From Verticillium longisporum (Eukaryota; Ascomycota; Sordariomycetes; Glomerellales; Plectosphaerellaceae), in NCBI GenBank assembly GCA_019188255.1, contig JAETXT010000012.1, positions 1,674,001 through 1,738,000 on the forward strand: a DNA stretch of 64,000 nucleotides, read 5' to 3'. Positions within the stretch are counted from its first letter, which is position 1; every line of letters begins with the position of its first letter. The notes beneath the pieces were generated by a model. That model was not told the origin of the DNA. It was given only the letters and a program-made list of their open reading frames with translations, and did no database searches. The translations under genes were made by a program, and so were the position numbers. This document shows positions 11,417 to 21,780 of this stretch, piece by piece.

Positions 11417-12973
11417 ATGAGCGGCCCCCAGAACGGGGAGCGCCGCAGCGTGGGCGGGGACAGCGATGTTGAGGAGGAGGCCCTTGTCGCCGACTACAAG
11501 GAGCAGGTCCAATATGAGGATGGTGCTGAGCTGGAGCAGGTCAACTCGATGACCATGGCCCAGCAGACCGACGATATTCAGTCGCGCCTCGCCGCTGCTG
11601 CTCAGCCCCTCGACTTCTCTGCTCCTCTCGAAGTCAAGTTCCAGAGCTACGACGCCTACTGCAGCCTGTTCCACTTCATCCTGAACAGCGAGGGACCCGT
11701 CGACCTCGAGCCGCCCTCGGTAGGTTTTCTCTTGTCTGGAAAGGGGCAGAAATAGTATTGGTGTCGGACTGCATGGCTGACTCTTTTCTTAGTACTACTG
11801 GGCGTGGGACGTCATCGATGAATTCATCTACCAGTTCAACTCTTTCTGCTCATACCGCATGCGTCTCGCGAGGCAGAACAACAACGAGGAGGAGCTCCAG
11901 GTTCTTAAGGAGAATCCCAACACGTGGGGATGCTACAGCGTGCTCAACGTTCTGTACTCGCTCATCCAGCGGTCCCAGATCACCGAGCAGCTCGGCGCCA
12001 TGAAGCGGAACGAGGACCCCATGGCCGTGGCCGGCGAGTACGGATCCAAGAACCTGTACCGCATGCTGGGATACTTCTCCATCATCGGTCTCCTGCGGGT
12101 GCACTGCCTCCTCGGCGACTTTAGCCTCGCCCTCAAGACGCTCGACGACATTGAGCTCAACAAGAAGGCCATGTTCGCGCGCGTCATGGCGGCCCACTTC
12201 ACCACGTACTACTACGTGGGCTTCTCCTACATGATGATGCACCGCTACTCGGATGCCATCCGCATGTTCAGCCACATCCTCGTCTACGTCTCGAGGACCA
12301 AGAACTTCCAGAAGAGCGCGCAGTACGACTCGATCACCAAGAAGAACGAGCAGATGTACGCCCTCATCGCCATCTGCGTGGCCTTCCAGCCCACGCGTCT
12401 CGACGACACGATCCACACGGCCCTGCGCGAGAAGTACGGCGACCAGCTCCTGAAGCTGCAGCGCGGCGGGCCCGAGTCGCTCCCCATCTTCGAGGAGCTC
12501 TTCCGCACGGCGTGCCCCAAGTTCATCTCGCCCACGCCCCCGACTTTGAGAACCCCGAGGCCAACATTGACCCGGTCGAGCACCACCTCTCCATCTTCAT
12601 GGACGAGGTCAAGACCAATATGTGGAGCCCCACCATCAAGTCGTACCTCCGCCTGTACACGACCATGGACCTCAACAAGCTGTCCGGCTTCCTCGACGTC
12701 AAGCCCGACGAGCTCCGCGCCTGGCTCCTCGTCAGCAAGCAGCGCACCAAGCAGCTGCGCTGGTCCGAGAACAGCCTGCTCGACGGCGACCTCGTCAACG
12801 TCAGCGACCTCGACTACGCCATGCAGAACGTGAGTCAAGCCCGTTTCGAAGACGGCACTACTGGAAGAACGAGAGCTAACAAATGACAGGACCTCATCCA
12901 CATTTCCGAGGCCAAGGTCGGACGCAAGCTGGTGGACTGGTACCTCCGCAACCTGTCGCGCACCTACACTTAA
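11417..12973 (+). CDS. eIF3L: eIF3 subunit L, one frameshift
   Basis: Three exons: 11417-11719, 11793-12829 and 12890-12973; 474 residues after accounting for one lost base. Seen: acidic N-terminus, then the alpha-helical body (YYWAWDVIDEFIYQFNSFCSYR; WGCYSVLNVLYSLIQRSQI; LYRMLGYFSIIGLLRVHCLLGDF) and a C-terminal PCI-like part (YLRLYTTMDLNKLSGFL; GRKLVDWYLRNLSRTYT). eIF3l is a non-core subunit of the eIF3 complex that promotes 40S recruitment in translation initiation; budding yeast lacks it. The frame breaks at 12537-12541, where five C should be six to reach PDFENPEANIDPVEHH in the neighbouring frame. Confidence 0.92.
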
Positions 12974-15900
12974 ATCAGTGCCGTCATGGAATACTCGGCA
13001 CGAATTTTACGGTCTAGATCTGGCGTGGGAGAGAAGAGGGGACCTGCGAAAGAAAGGTTTGCCGAAAAGAAAAGGGCTGGCACGCGCGCGCGGAGGGGCT
13101 CTCATCGGAGCCCACAGGTGTGAAGTGGAGGGATTGCTCGCATTGTCAGGCGTTCAGGCGTCACAGTCACCCCAGGACAGGAAAATGGGGAAGGGGAATT
13201 ACAGGCCGGCACGGGGGGCTACCCAAAAAAAACTAAATTGGCGGCCCTTGAAACAGAGAAAGAGAGAGAGCTGATGTTTATGTCAAGAGTAACGCAGAGA
13301 ATGGATTTCACGGCCCCCCTCCTCATGTCCGGGGTGGCTTTGTCTCAGAAGACGGCCTGCTGCCGTGCTTCGTTTGGCTTGTGGCATACGTGTGCCTCTG
13401 GGACGGTGCCAAGTCGCCAAGCCTACCCACCCCGTTCGATTGAGCCAGATGGGTTTTGAAAAGAGCGGCCAGATCGACGGGGGACATGCGGCGACGCGCT
13501 GGTGATGTTCTATCCAGAGGCACTTGACGAGGCGTGGAAATCTCGAACCCCCGACAGCTTGGCGGCTTGGCGTTTGCGTGTCGCCCAGGTGGCGAGCAGT
13601 GCTTGGCGATGCTTTGATCTACGACGACTCAGATGCCGTGATGAATGGACAACACATTATAACACATTTCTCGGGATACAATTTCGACTTGATGTGATGG
13701 TGGTCGATCGTGCGGGCGAACTTCGGTGCTCCATGCGCAGACCGCGCCATGGCTTGACACCCAGGCAAGACAGAAGCAGATGGATGGATGGATGAAAAGA
13801 GGTACGTCGAGTCAGAGACGGTACGTCGGGAGGGCGGGCCAGTCCATTCGGCCAGTCCATTCGGCCAGCCCATTCCCCCTCCCCCAGTGGCTTGCTTGCC
13901 TTATCACTCGGGCAGACAGGTTTGTTCAGCCCTCGGGCCAAGGCCGTCACTGGTGCAGGCTCCCTTGCATGATCCATGAGATAGAGGTGCAGAAGCGCGG
14001 CTGGGGAAGCTGCTTCTTTTTCCGAACAAGAAGAGTCTGTCTGCTCACCGCCCTGGTCTGACGGAGGGGGAACCATACCCTGCTGGCCAAGGGATTTCAC
14101 GTGCGGGCGGGCGTGGTGCCGTCGTTGGTAGGAACCCTCCGCGGCGAGACAAACTTCCAGTCCATGTCGGCAGCCAGGAAAGTGACATGGATGGCTGGCG
14201 ACAGGGTCATTGTGCAACGTAGGGTTCAGCTGGGGGCGGCGACCTGGGCCCTTTGAGGGGCTGATCGTAGCGTCTTCTGTCTCGTGCATGTTTCCTTTTT
14301 CTTGGAGACTGTTCTGGGGGGCCGTCACATCAACAGGGCGAGATATCTTGCGGTTGGGGAGGGGGGCGATTCGTTGTAGGGGCTTCCGAGAAATCGAAAA
14401 GGTTGTTATCGGGAGGGGGGCCCTGACGACACGACTTTGGGTTTTTCATGACGGGACACGTCGGCGGCGGTGAGGCTGACTGCAAGCACTGTACAATGTC
14501 ACACGGCAGGCAGTTTAAGCATCTCGGACGTGGCGTAGTGACGGCGGGGATGGCGTTGTGAGGTTGTCTCGGGGTCTACGGCATCTGAGGCATCTGGTGA
14601 GATTGCTGCAGCCTTCCGGGGTGGGCAAGATCATCGGAACGTTCGATCAATAAGCTGCGGGATGTCATGACGATAGCAGGCGTGAACACGGGAGGCCATC
14701 GAGATGGTAGATGATGTAGCAGTCATGTGTATGCAGGCCGGCGAGGATGGCCAGGATGGCGCTTGACAGATGAATCGTACCAGGCTTGGCGTTAGCTGGA
14801 CTGTTTGGATGTTGCCGGTTCGTGTTGCGGACTTGGGTCCCACGACTAGGCAACTTCTCTGAGCATGCCACAACGGCGGCCAGCCCAGTTCCCCGGACCC
14901 GAACGAATGGGCCGCTGTTTGAGAGGCCAGCAGAGACATGGCTCCCCTCCCTCTCCCCTCGAAGCAGACGAGATGAGCAATGCGGACAGAAGGGTTTCGC
15001 TTGGCTGTTTTGGGCACCATTGCCATTTCTGTTTGGCTCCCAACTAGGGGTCAGGGTCACCGTCCGGTCCGGGCCCCCGCCGTCGAGCAGCGGTTTGGCC
15101 CCAGGCTGCTTCGACGAGCAGACAGGGAGGGCGGCCAAAATTGTCACCGGCGGCCAGGCGGACGGTCCCGAGCAGGGGTGGCCTGGACACTGGTGCAGAT
15201 TTCCGCCTGTTGCGCGTCCATCTTTCTGGTCCGTGGTCTCTCTCGTGTCTCTGGGCGGTACACGGTTGAGATGAGCAGCGACGATGATCGTGGGCCGTCT
15301 GTGAAGTCTTAACTGGGCTCATGGGCCCGAGTTGGTTGGGATGGGATTTCCCTCTTCTCCTGCCTCTTCTTTGCTCTGCTGCATCGTGATCGTCATCCAC
15401 CACTCTCTCACTTTCGTTCCTATGAGCCTTTGGCGTAGCACTGTTGCCAAGCTTTGCCCAGCCCAAACCCCCGCCTTGGCTCGCCCTTGCTCTCTCTGCC
15501 TCTGACTTGTCTCGACTCGATTGATCAAAGGGTCTGCGCCGGCACGTCAGCTCAGGTCGGACAACAGACGGCGGCGGCGATTCAGATGCTCAAAGAAGTG
15601 GGATCTACGACGGGGAGGAAAGATGCAGGCAAACGGCCTGGCGACGGCTCGAGGGCTCCGAGAAGCCAACAAGGCCTTGGCCAAGGCCCAAGGCAAGGCC
15701 AAAGGCAAGGCCAAGGTCGACCGACCCACGGCTCTCGCACCCTGGCCCTGCAGCGGCGACCTAGCTCGCCGCCTCCCGTACCGAATGCATACCGTGGCAG
15801 ACCAAAGGCACCCGAAAAGCAGAGAAGGAGCTGGGCTTCATCCACTTTCGTCCCTCCTCTTCTCCGTTCTTCTTCCTTTCTCATAACCACCAGACCCCCC

Positions 15901-16275
15901 GCACCATTGTCACGGCAGACGCCCTTCTCGCGAGCACGCGCACCGCCAGACACAGCACAGCCAGCACAGCCAGCACAGCCAGCACAGCCAGCACAACCAG
16001 CACAGCCAGCACAGCCAGCACAAGCACAAGCACAAGCGCAAGCACAAGCGCAAGCACCACCGCCAGGCCTCCGTCGAACCGCCACCACTGGCTCGCCCGC
16101 AGCCGCCACGCTCCCCTCGGCCGGCCTCTGCGCGAGGACGCTCCATCGCTGGCGCCGCGTGCACCAGTATCTACAGCTGAAGTACGCCCTCGAACCTCGC
16201 AACGTCCGGTCCTTGACCTTTACCGTGCCGACGCAGACGCCGACGCCGACCTCGACACCGACCCTGAATCCCGAC
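12974..16275. other. long intergenic/5' leader region with low-complexity DNA
   Basis: No gene recognised from 12974 to about 15450. It contains a small tandem GGCCAGTCCATTC repeat near 13845-13875 and a (GGAT)n run near 13780. From about 15450 the plus strand is open in the frame of the universal-stress gene (one in-frame ATG near 15586), but composition is repeat-driven (Q/A/P runs) and no family is recognisable. I treat it as probable leader, not protein. Confidence 0.5.
15957..16060. repeat. CAGCACAGC minisatellite grading into CAAGCACAAG repeats
   Basis: About seven imperfect 9-bp CAGCACAGC units followed by CAAGCACAAGCG-type units, just upstream of the universal-stress gene. If translated in the downstream gene's frame they would give (PAQ)n and (AQ)n. 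Confidence 0.85.
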
Positions 16276-18802
16276 ATGTCGGAGCCTCTGCCCGCGCAGC
16301 AGAGCGCTGACGTCAAGAGCCCCGACTCTGGCATTTCGCCACGCACAGTGATTCAGGGCTCGTCGGCTGCGCCCGACTACTTTCCTCCCCCGAATGCAGC
16401 AGTCCCAGAGGCATCCCTCACGAGCTTGGCGACTACCGCCGACACGCAGGATGCACAAGCTCCAGCAGACGCCGCTGGCGACACCGAGACACACGCCCAA
16501 GCACCAGCACCAGCGCAAAAGCCCGAGCGGCCACGCATCCAGATCAAGGGCCAGGACGCGGCGCTGCGACCGGACCTCACGCTGCAGAGCCCCTCGAGCG
16601 CCAGCATCGACTCGGGCACGACGGTCAGGCCGAGCGAGACGGGGCGCGAACGAAAGGCGTCCATCTCGTCGCTGAGCTTTGCGCCGCTGCACAACCCCGC
16701 GCTGCCCCAGGGCACGCACAAGAAGACGGACAAGACGAGGATCCGCGCGAGCTCGCCGCCGCCCAACCGGTACGTCTCCTTTCAGTCTGTCTACCACAGT
16801 ACTCTCCCTGTGATTTTCCCTGTCATTTGTCCATTTGCCCCCCTCTCTCTGCTTCTTCTCTTCTGTACTGCCTCCCCATCCCCCTCCCTCGTCCCCGAGA
16901 TTCGGTACGGTGGGGTCGAGACGAGGTCGGCGGAGCTACGCAAGCTTTCTCTGCCATGGCAGTGATTGTCAGGTCTCTGCCATGGCAGGCCTCCCATCAA
17001 GCTGGCCCCTCCCTCCCTTCATTACCTACCCGATCACTTCGCCTTCAGGCTACTTCACGTGCCTTGCTTTGACGGCACCTCTTAGAGAGGGCCGGGCTCA
17101 TCAGCGGCTGCGCCCCCCATACGATGGGCCTGCAGCTGAAGAGGGCCCAGCGCCGTCAAGCGATGCCTGTCTAGGTACCTTCTTAGGGACCTTCCCAGGT
17201 ACCTTCTTAGGGACCTTCCCAGGTACCTTCTTAGGGACCTTCCCAGGTACCTTCTTAGGGACCTTCCCAGGGACCTCGAGGCAGAGGTACCCCGCCATTC
17301 ATTCCCACGACACCGGTTCTGGCTTAGACCACCACGACCGAAGCGTCCAACAGTCACAGCAAGCATCATCAGACCACACAGCCCCCTTCCCTTCCTCTGG
17401 CTTGCCTTGTCTTGGCCTTGCCTTTCTTCCCCTCGATCCCCTCTGGCGAATGGCCGCAAACGATCGTCGGCTGCTTCCTCCATTTTTTTTTACAGTTCTT
17501 CCTCTTGAACTCTTTTTCTTTTCGCAACCCCAATCGCATCCATGCTTTCGTCACCTATCAGCGCCGGCACAATCAGCGCCGGCACAATCAGCGCCGGCAC
17601 ACCCCCGACCAGTACCATGGAGCTGACCGACAACCCCGCGCACAGATTCCAATCACATGTCGCCTTTGACAACCTACCCCTCGGCGAAGCGACCAAGAGC
17701 AACACACCGTCCCTGACGCTCAATGTCCGCCACCGCGGCTACCAGGCCAAGCGCCGCTCGCGCACCTTCATGGTCGGCGTCGACGAGCACGCCTACTCCG
17801 ACTATGCGCTGCAGTGGCTGCTCGACGAGCTGGTCGACGACGGCGACGAGGTCGTCTGCGTGCGCGTCGTCGACAAGGACATGCGCAGCATCGGCGCCTC
17901 GTACCAGGACGACGCCCAGGCCATGATGGACGCCATTCTCGAGAAGAACGGCGCCAATCGCGCCATCAGCGTCGTGCTCGAATACGCCTGCGGCAAGCTG
18001 CACTCGACATTTCAGAAGCTTGTACGATGCATGCGCACTTTTGTCTCTCTTGGTGTCCCCTCTTTGCTGACCACGCTTGCATCAGATTCAGATATACCAG
18101 CCCGCCATGCTCATCGTCGGCACGCGCGGCCGCTCCCTCGGCGGTCTGCAGGGCCTCGTCAACACGCGAAACTCCTTCTCCAAGTACTGCCTCCAGTATT
18201 CGCCGATCCCCGTCGTCGTTGTGCGGCCGACGGAGAAGCGCGAGAAGAAGAAGAGCAAGCGACTCAACGACACGGAGCGGCGCACCTACGTGCGCATGCT
18301 GTCGGCGACGGGCGGCAAGCACGAGGCGGACAGCGAGAAGAGCAGCCTGTACGAGGTCGAGGTCAAGTACTCGGCGGACGAGGAGGCGCACCAGGTGGCC
18401 AAGGTGCTCGGCCTGCCGGCGTCGTTTGATCCCACGGTCAAGCCGCTGAACCCGAGCGCGCTGCTGCGCAACCGGTACGCGGAGCCCTCGCCGCTGGGGT
18501 CGCAGACGCACACGCCACCGACCGAGGCGGCGGACGGCGTGGGCGGCGTGGGCGGCGTGCCCAAGGCGCCGGCGCCGGCGAGCACGACGGGCGGCCACAG
18601 CGACAGCGACAGCGACGACGACGAGTTTGAGGTCATGCCGGGCGAGCAGGCGCTGGATCTCGACCAGCAGGAGAAGCTGCACGACATGGAGGTCGGCGAG
18701 GCGGCGGCGCTGCTGAAGCAGAACCGCCGACTGAGCGCCGAGTCGGGGAATGCGGATGACGACGACGAGGGGCGACACTCGCGGAAGAGCAGCGTCAGCT
18801 AA
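16276..18802 (+). CDS. universal stress protein (UspA) domain protein, two possible N-termini
   Basis: Long form: 16276-16769, 17646-18021 and 18086-18802, 528 residues. Seen: a Ser/Pro-rich N-terminal region, then the USP/adenine-nucleotide alpha-hydrolase-like core (RSRTFMVGVDEHAYSDYALQWL...; YQPAMLIVGTRGRSLGGLQGL...SFSKYCLQYSPIPVVVVRP), where GTRGRS plus the SKYC stretch form the presumed nucleotide-binding loop, then an acidic low-complexity tail. Fungal homologues are generally poorly characterised. The first intron would be 876 nt, very large for this window. An in-frame ATG at 17542, preceded by a CT-rich leader typical of fungal promoters, offers a short form (17542-18021 joined to 18086-18802). 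Upstream in-frame ATGs before 16276 exist but lie in repeat DNA. Confidence 0.75.
17173..17268. repeat. four perfect 24-bp tandem repeats
   Basis: Four consecutive copies of a 24-bp unit beginning AGGTACCTTCTTAGGGACC, inside the predicted large first intron of the universal-stress gene. Each unit carries the AGGTACCTT element found singly elsewhere between genes. Confidence 0.95.
17557..17601. repeat. three perfect 15-bp tandem repeats (ATCAGCGCCGGCACA)
   Basis: Three exact head-to-tail copies immediately after the alternative ATG at 17542; in that frame each encodes I-S-A-G-T, so the short isoform would begin with a repeated ISAGT segment. Confidence 0.95.
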
Positions 18803-19573
18803 GGCGCGGCAGGCCGCATGTGGCTCTGGAGATGCATATGGCTCTGGAGGCGCAGGTGGGATGAGGGGGGATCAGCTTTGTATGTTGGCGGTCAAGCGTT
18901 TCGGATGCAGGCGGATTGCTGTTTTTTAGTCTTTATTTTTTTTGATGGACGAGAAAGGTCTTCTTCGTGCTTCGTCTGTCTTTGTACGTTGCCGCCTGTC
19001 ATCAGATGGCCTTTTTGGGTGTTTGGGAAAGCGATACACCTTACATATGGTACATGAAAGTCACGTATGGATACTGTCCCTGGCTGATGGTGTTTCGTCT
19101 GAGACCGGCGTGGCAGACAGCTTGGCGGTCTTTGGATGTCTTGGGATGTCTTGGGATGTCTTTGGCCATGCTGGTCTATTTGCTGTAGTGAACACTGTTT
19201 GCAAAACTCTGCATCATCTGCATCGTCTGCATCATCTGCATCGTCTGCATCCATGATACTTCATCCATGTCCGTCAAGCTGATGGTAGAAGAGGTGCTGG
19301 ACTCTCTTACTAAGCAAGCAGCAACGCGCATGCGGCTCGGACACGCGGCTGAACATGGGCCTGACGACTGACGACTGACGATGGACGCTTGACGACACGC
19401 CAACTTCATCCCTGCACACACTGCATCTGCACCCTGCATCCGCATCCTGCCACCTTTCCTCGACCTCATCTCCCTTCACAACGATGACGGTCGGACGATA
19501 ACAAACGGTCCCAGCATCCGCTCCTCGACGCCCACGATCTGTACCTCAGACAGCCCCCACGACAACACACCAC
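18803..19573. other. intergenic region with small simple repeats
   Basis: Between two genes on the plus strand. Contains a triple CTTGGGATGT-type repeat (about 19127-19160) and CATCATCTGCATCGTCTG repeats (about 19208-19252). No gene recognised. Confidence 0.6.
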
Positions 19574-21303
19574 ATGCCTTCCCGACCCGTCCACCCCCCA
19601 AGCCGACGACGCAAATGCTCTGGTTCGGCTCCTCGTGCAACGACGCGGCGTGCGCCCCGTAGACCCCGCGGCCCCTCGACCCTGCGCCTCTCCGTGTCGC
19701 TGTCGCCCCTCGTCGCGACCTTTGTCCTCGTCGCCCTCGCCGCCCACCGACACCTCTTCCCGCGCCTGACCCGCGGCCACGACGTCCGCGACGGCGCCGA
19801 CAATGTCCTCCCCGCCCACGCGCCGCCCTCGCTGCGCCAGGCCCACGCCGAGCACGGCCGCAAGAGCCTGCGCCGCCGCGTAGCCGCCGCCGCCTTTTGC
19901 TCGACCATTGCCCTCGCCGCCGTCCTCGTCGAGCTCATCCTCGCCGAGGTCGCCGACCTCATGCCGCCGCGCGCCCGCGCCGTCGGCCTCGCCTTTGTCG
20001 TGCCCACGCTCCTCGTGCTGCTCGTCGCCGTCATACCCTTTCTCGAGATCCAGAGCGTCGTCGCCGGCCTCGGCTGGCGCTTCCAGCCCACCGCCAAGGG
20101 CCGCCTGCCGCGGGTCGCCTGGACCATCCAGGGCCTCGTCTTTGCCGCCTGGCTCTTCGTCTTCTGGAGCCTCGGCGCCCTGGTGCCCGTCGCCGCCAAG
20201 GTCGACACGGCCGGCGCGCGCATGCGCGATGCCGACGAGGCGGGCGGCCTCACGCGCGCCTGCGTCGAGAGGATCGGCGTCATTGGCATCTCGCTCATGG
20301 CCATGCTCAGTGGCTTTGCCGCCGCCTCGAGCCCCTGGCACACCTTCGGCGCCCTGTCCGACAGGAAGAGACGGAGACCCGTCACGGACGCAGACCTCGC
20401 GCGCAAAGAGGGCGGTCTCGAGGCGGCCAACGAGATGCTCCTCACGAAACGACACCGGCTGCAGGCGCTCGAGCGCAAAGCGTCGACGGCCCAGACCTCT
20501 GGCGGCAGTGGCAGCGGCAGCGGCAGCGGCAGCGGCGGTTTCGTCGGCAAGATGCTCGGCACCATCCGCGGCGGCGGCGCCGGCGGCGACGAGAGCGAGA
20601 TGCGCGGCCTGCGCCTCGAGATTGCCGGCCTCGAGACCATGCAGGCCAACCTCGCGTCGAACCTGGGCCCCATGCGGTCGCGCCGGGCGGCGCCGGCGCG
20701 CGCCGCGACGCCGCTCGGCCGCCTCCTCGCCGTGCCGCAGCACCTCTTCAGCTGCTACTGCGTCTACCGCATCCTCGCGACGACGGTGACGACGCTGCGC
20801 CGCGCCCACGCGCCGGCCGCCGCCTTCAGCGCCTCGGACCCCATCAACCGCGTCCTCGGCCTGCTGGCGCGCCACTGGGACCCCAAGCTCGACCAGCTCG
20901 CCTGGGCCCGCACCATCAGCTTCCTCCTGAGCGGCGTCATGCTCGCCGCCAGCGCCGGCTCCGCCACCCAGACCTTCCACCTCTTTGCCCGCTGGACCCC
21001 GGTCTGCTGCGCCAGGCCCAGGCCAACCTCGCCCTGCTGACCGGCCAGATTGCCGCCGTCTACGTCGTCAGCGCCGCCCTGCTGCTGCGCTCCAACCTCC
21101 CGCGGGACGTCGGCCCCGCCGCCGGCGACGCCCCCAAGAGCGCCCTCGACCCGGCCTTTGTCGACCGCTGGTTCGAGGGCTGGTTCCTCGTCAGCAGCGC
21201 CGCCACGGGTGTGGGCATCTGGGTCGGCCGGAAGATCGCCGGCGACGGCGAGGACTGGATCGACGATTATGCCGGCGAGGAGGTCGGCCAGAAGCGGTCG
21301 TGA
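19574..21303 (+). CDS. GPHR/GTG-type multi-pass membrane protein (Golgi pH regulator family), one frameshift
   Basis: Single exon, 576 residues with one base restored in count. Seen: about eight or nine hydrophobic segments, including LSPLVATFVLVALAAH, STIALAAVLVELILAEV, AVGLAFVVPTLLVLLVAVIPFLE and GVIGISLMAMLSGFAA followed by SSPWHTF, a central loop with a coiled segment and a (GS)n linker near residue 315, then C-terminal helices. The architecture matches GPHR/ABA-GPCR-type proteins, reported as Golgi anion channels or GTPase-linked receptors; the fungal role is not settled. The frame breaks at 20997-21000 (four C, five expected); downstream GLLRQAQANLALLTGQIAAVYVVSA continues to a TGA at 21303. 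The coding DNA is extremely GC-rich, which produces long antisense open frames. Confidence 0.8.
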
Positions 21304-21348
21304 CGTTTTGCATGTGTTGGTATGACGTCTGCTGTTGCGTATGTTATT

Positions 21349-21444
21349 ATGATGATAGACGTCTGCTGTTGAGTATGTTCACATGATGGAGTTAATATGA
21401 TGATGGACGTCTGCTGTCGAGTATGTTCACATGATGGAGTTGTT
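21349..21444. repeat. 48-bp tandem duplication
   Basis: Two adjacent 48-bp copies (21349-21396 and 21397-21444) with a few differences, each containing GACGTCTGCTGTYGAGTATG and a TTCACATGATGGAGTT core; a partial third copy precedes them at about 21331. Located 3' of the GPHR gene in the otherwise gene-free 21304-21780 interval. Confidence 0.9.
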
Positions 21445-21780
21445 CGCTGTTTAGTGCGTTGATTTCATGATGGGAACCTCCGCTGTTTAGTGTGTGAATA
21501 CGATGACGCAAGTTGCAGGGTGCGTTGCTGTGCTATGAGATACTCTTCACATTCGGCTTCACTGCCGAATGCCTGGTTTGCAAGTCATGTCTGCTGTTCA
21601 AGACAATGCAGAGTGAGATGACAGAAGCCTGGCTACCCTTGCAGGGACCAGAACTGACGCGAGGGCCGGTGTGAAGGTCAGAACCCCTTGAGCCAAAACC
21701 CTTCGACGAAAGATGATCAAATCATGATGTGTAGTTGTGTATATCGACTCAGAAACAGCAACCAGTAAAGATGTACTACA

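Noticed and set aside
15454..16275. In-frame N-terminal extension of the universal-stress protein
   Set aside because: The frame opens with TTG, has one ATG near 15586, is dominated by minisatellite-encoded PAQ/AQ runs and shows no family sequence.
19466..20980. 504-residue open frame antisense to the GPHR gene
   Set aside because: Arises from extreme GC content of the sense gene; composition is Gly/Ala/Glu/Arg-rich, has no domain and spans the sense frame.
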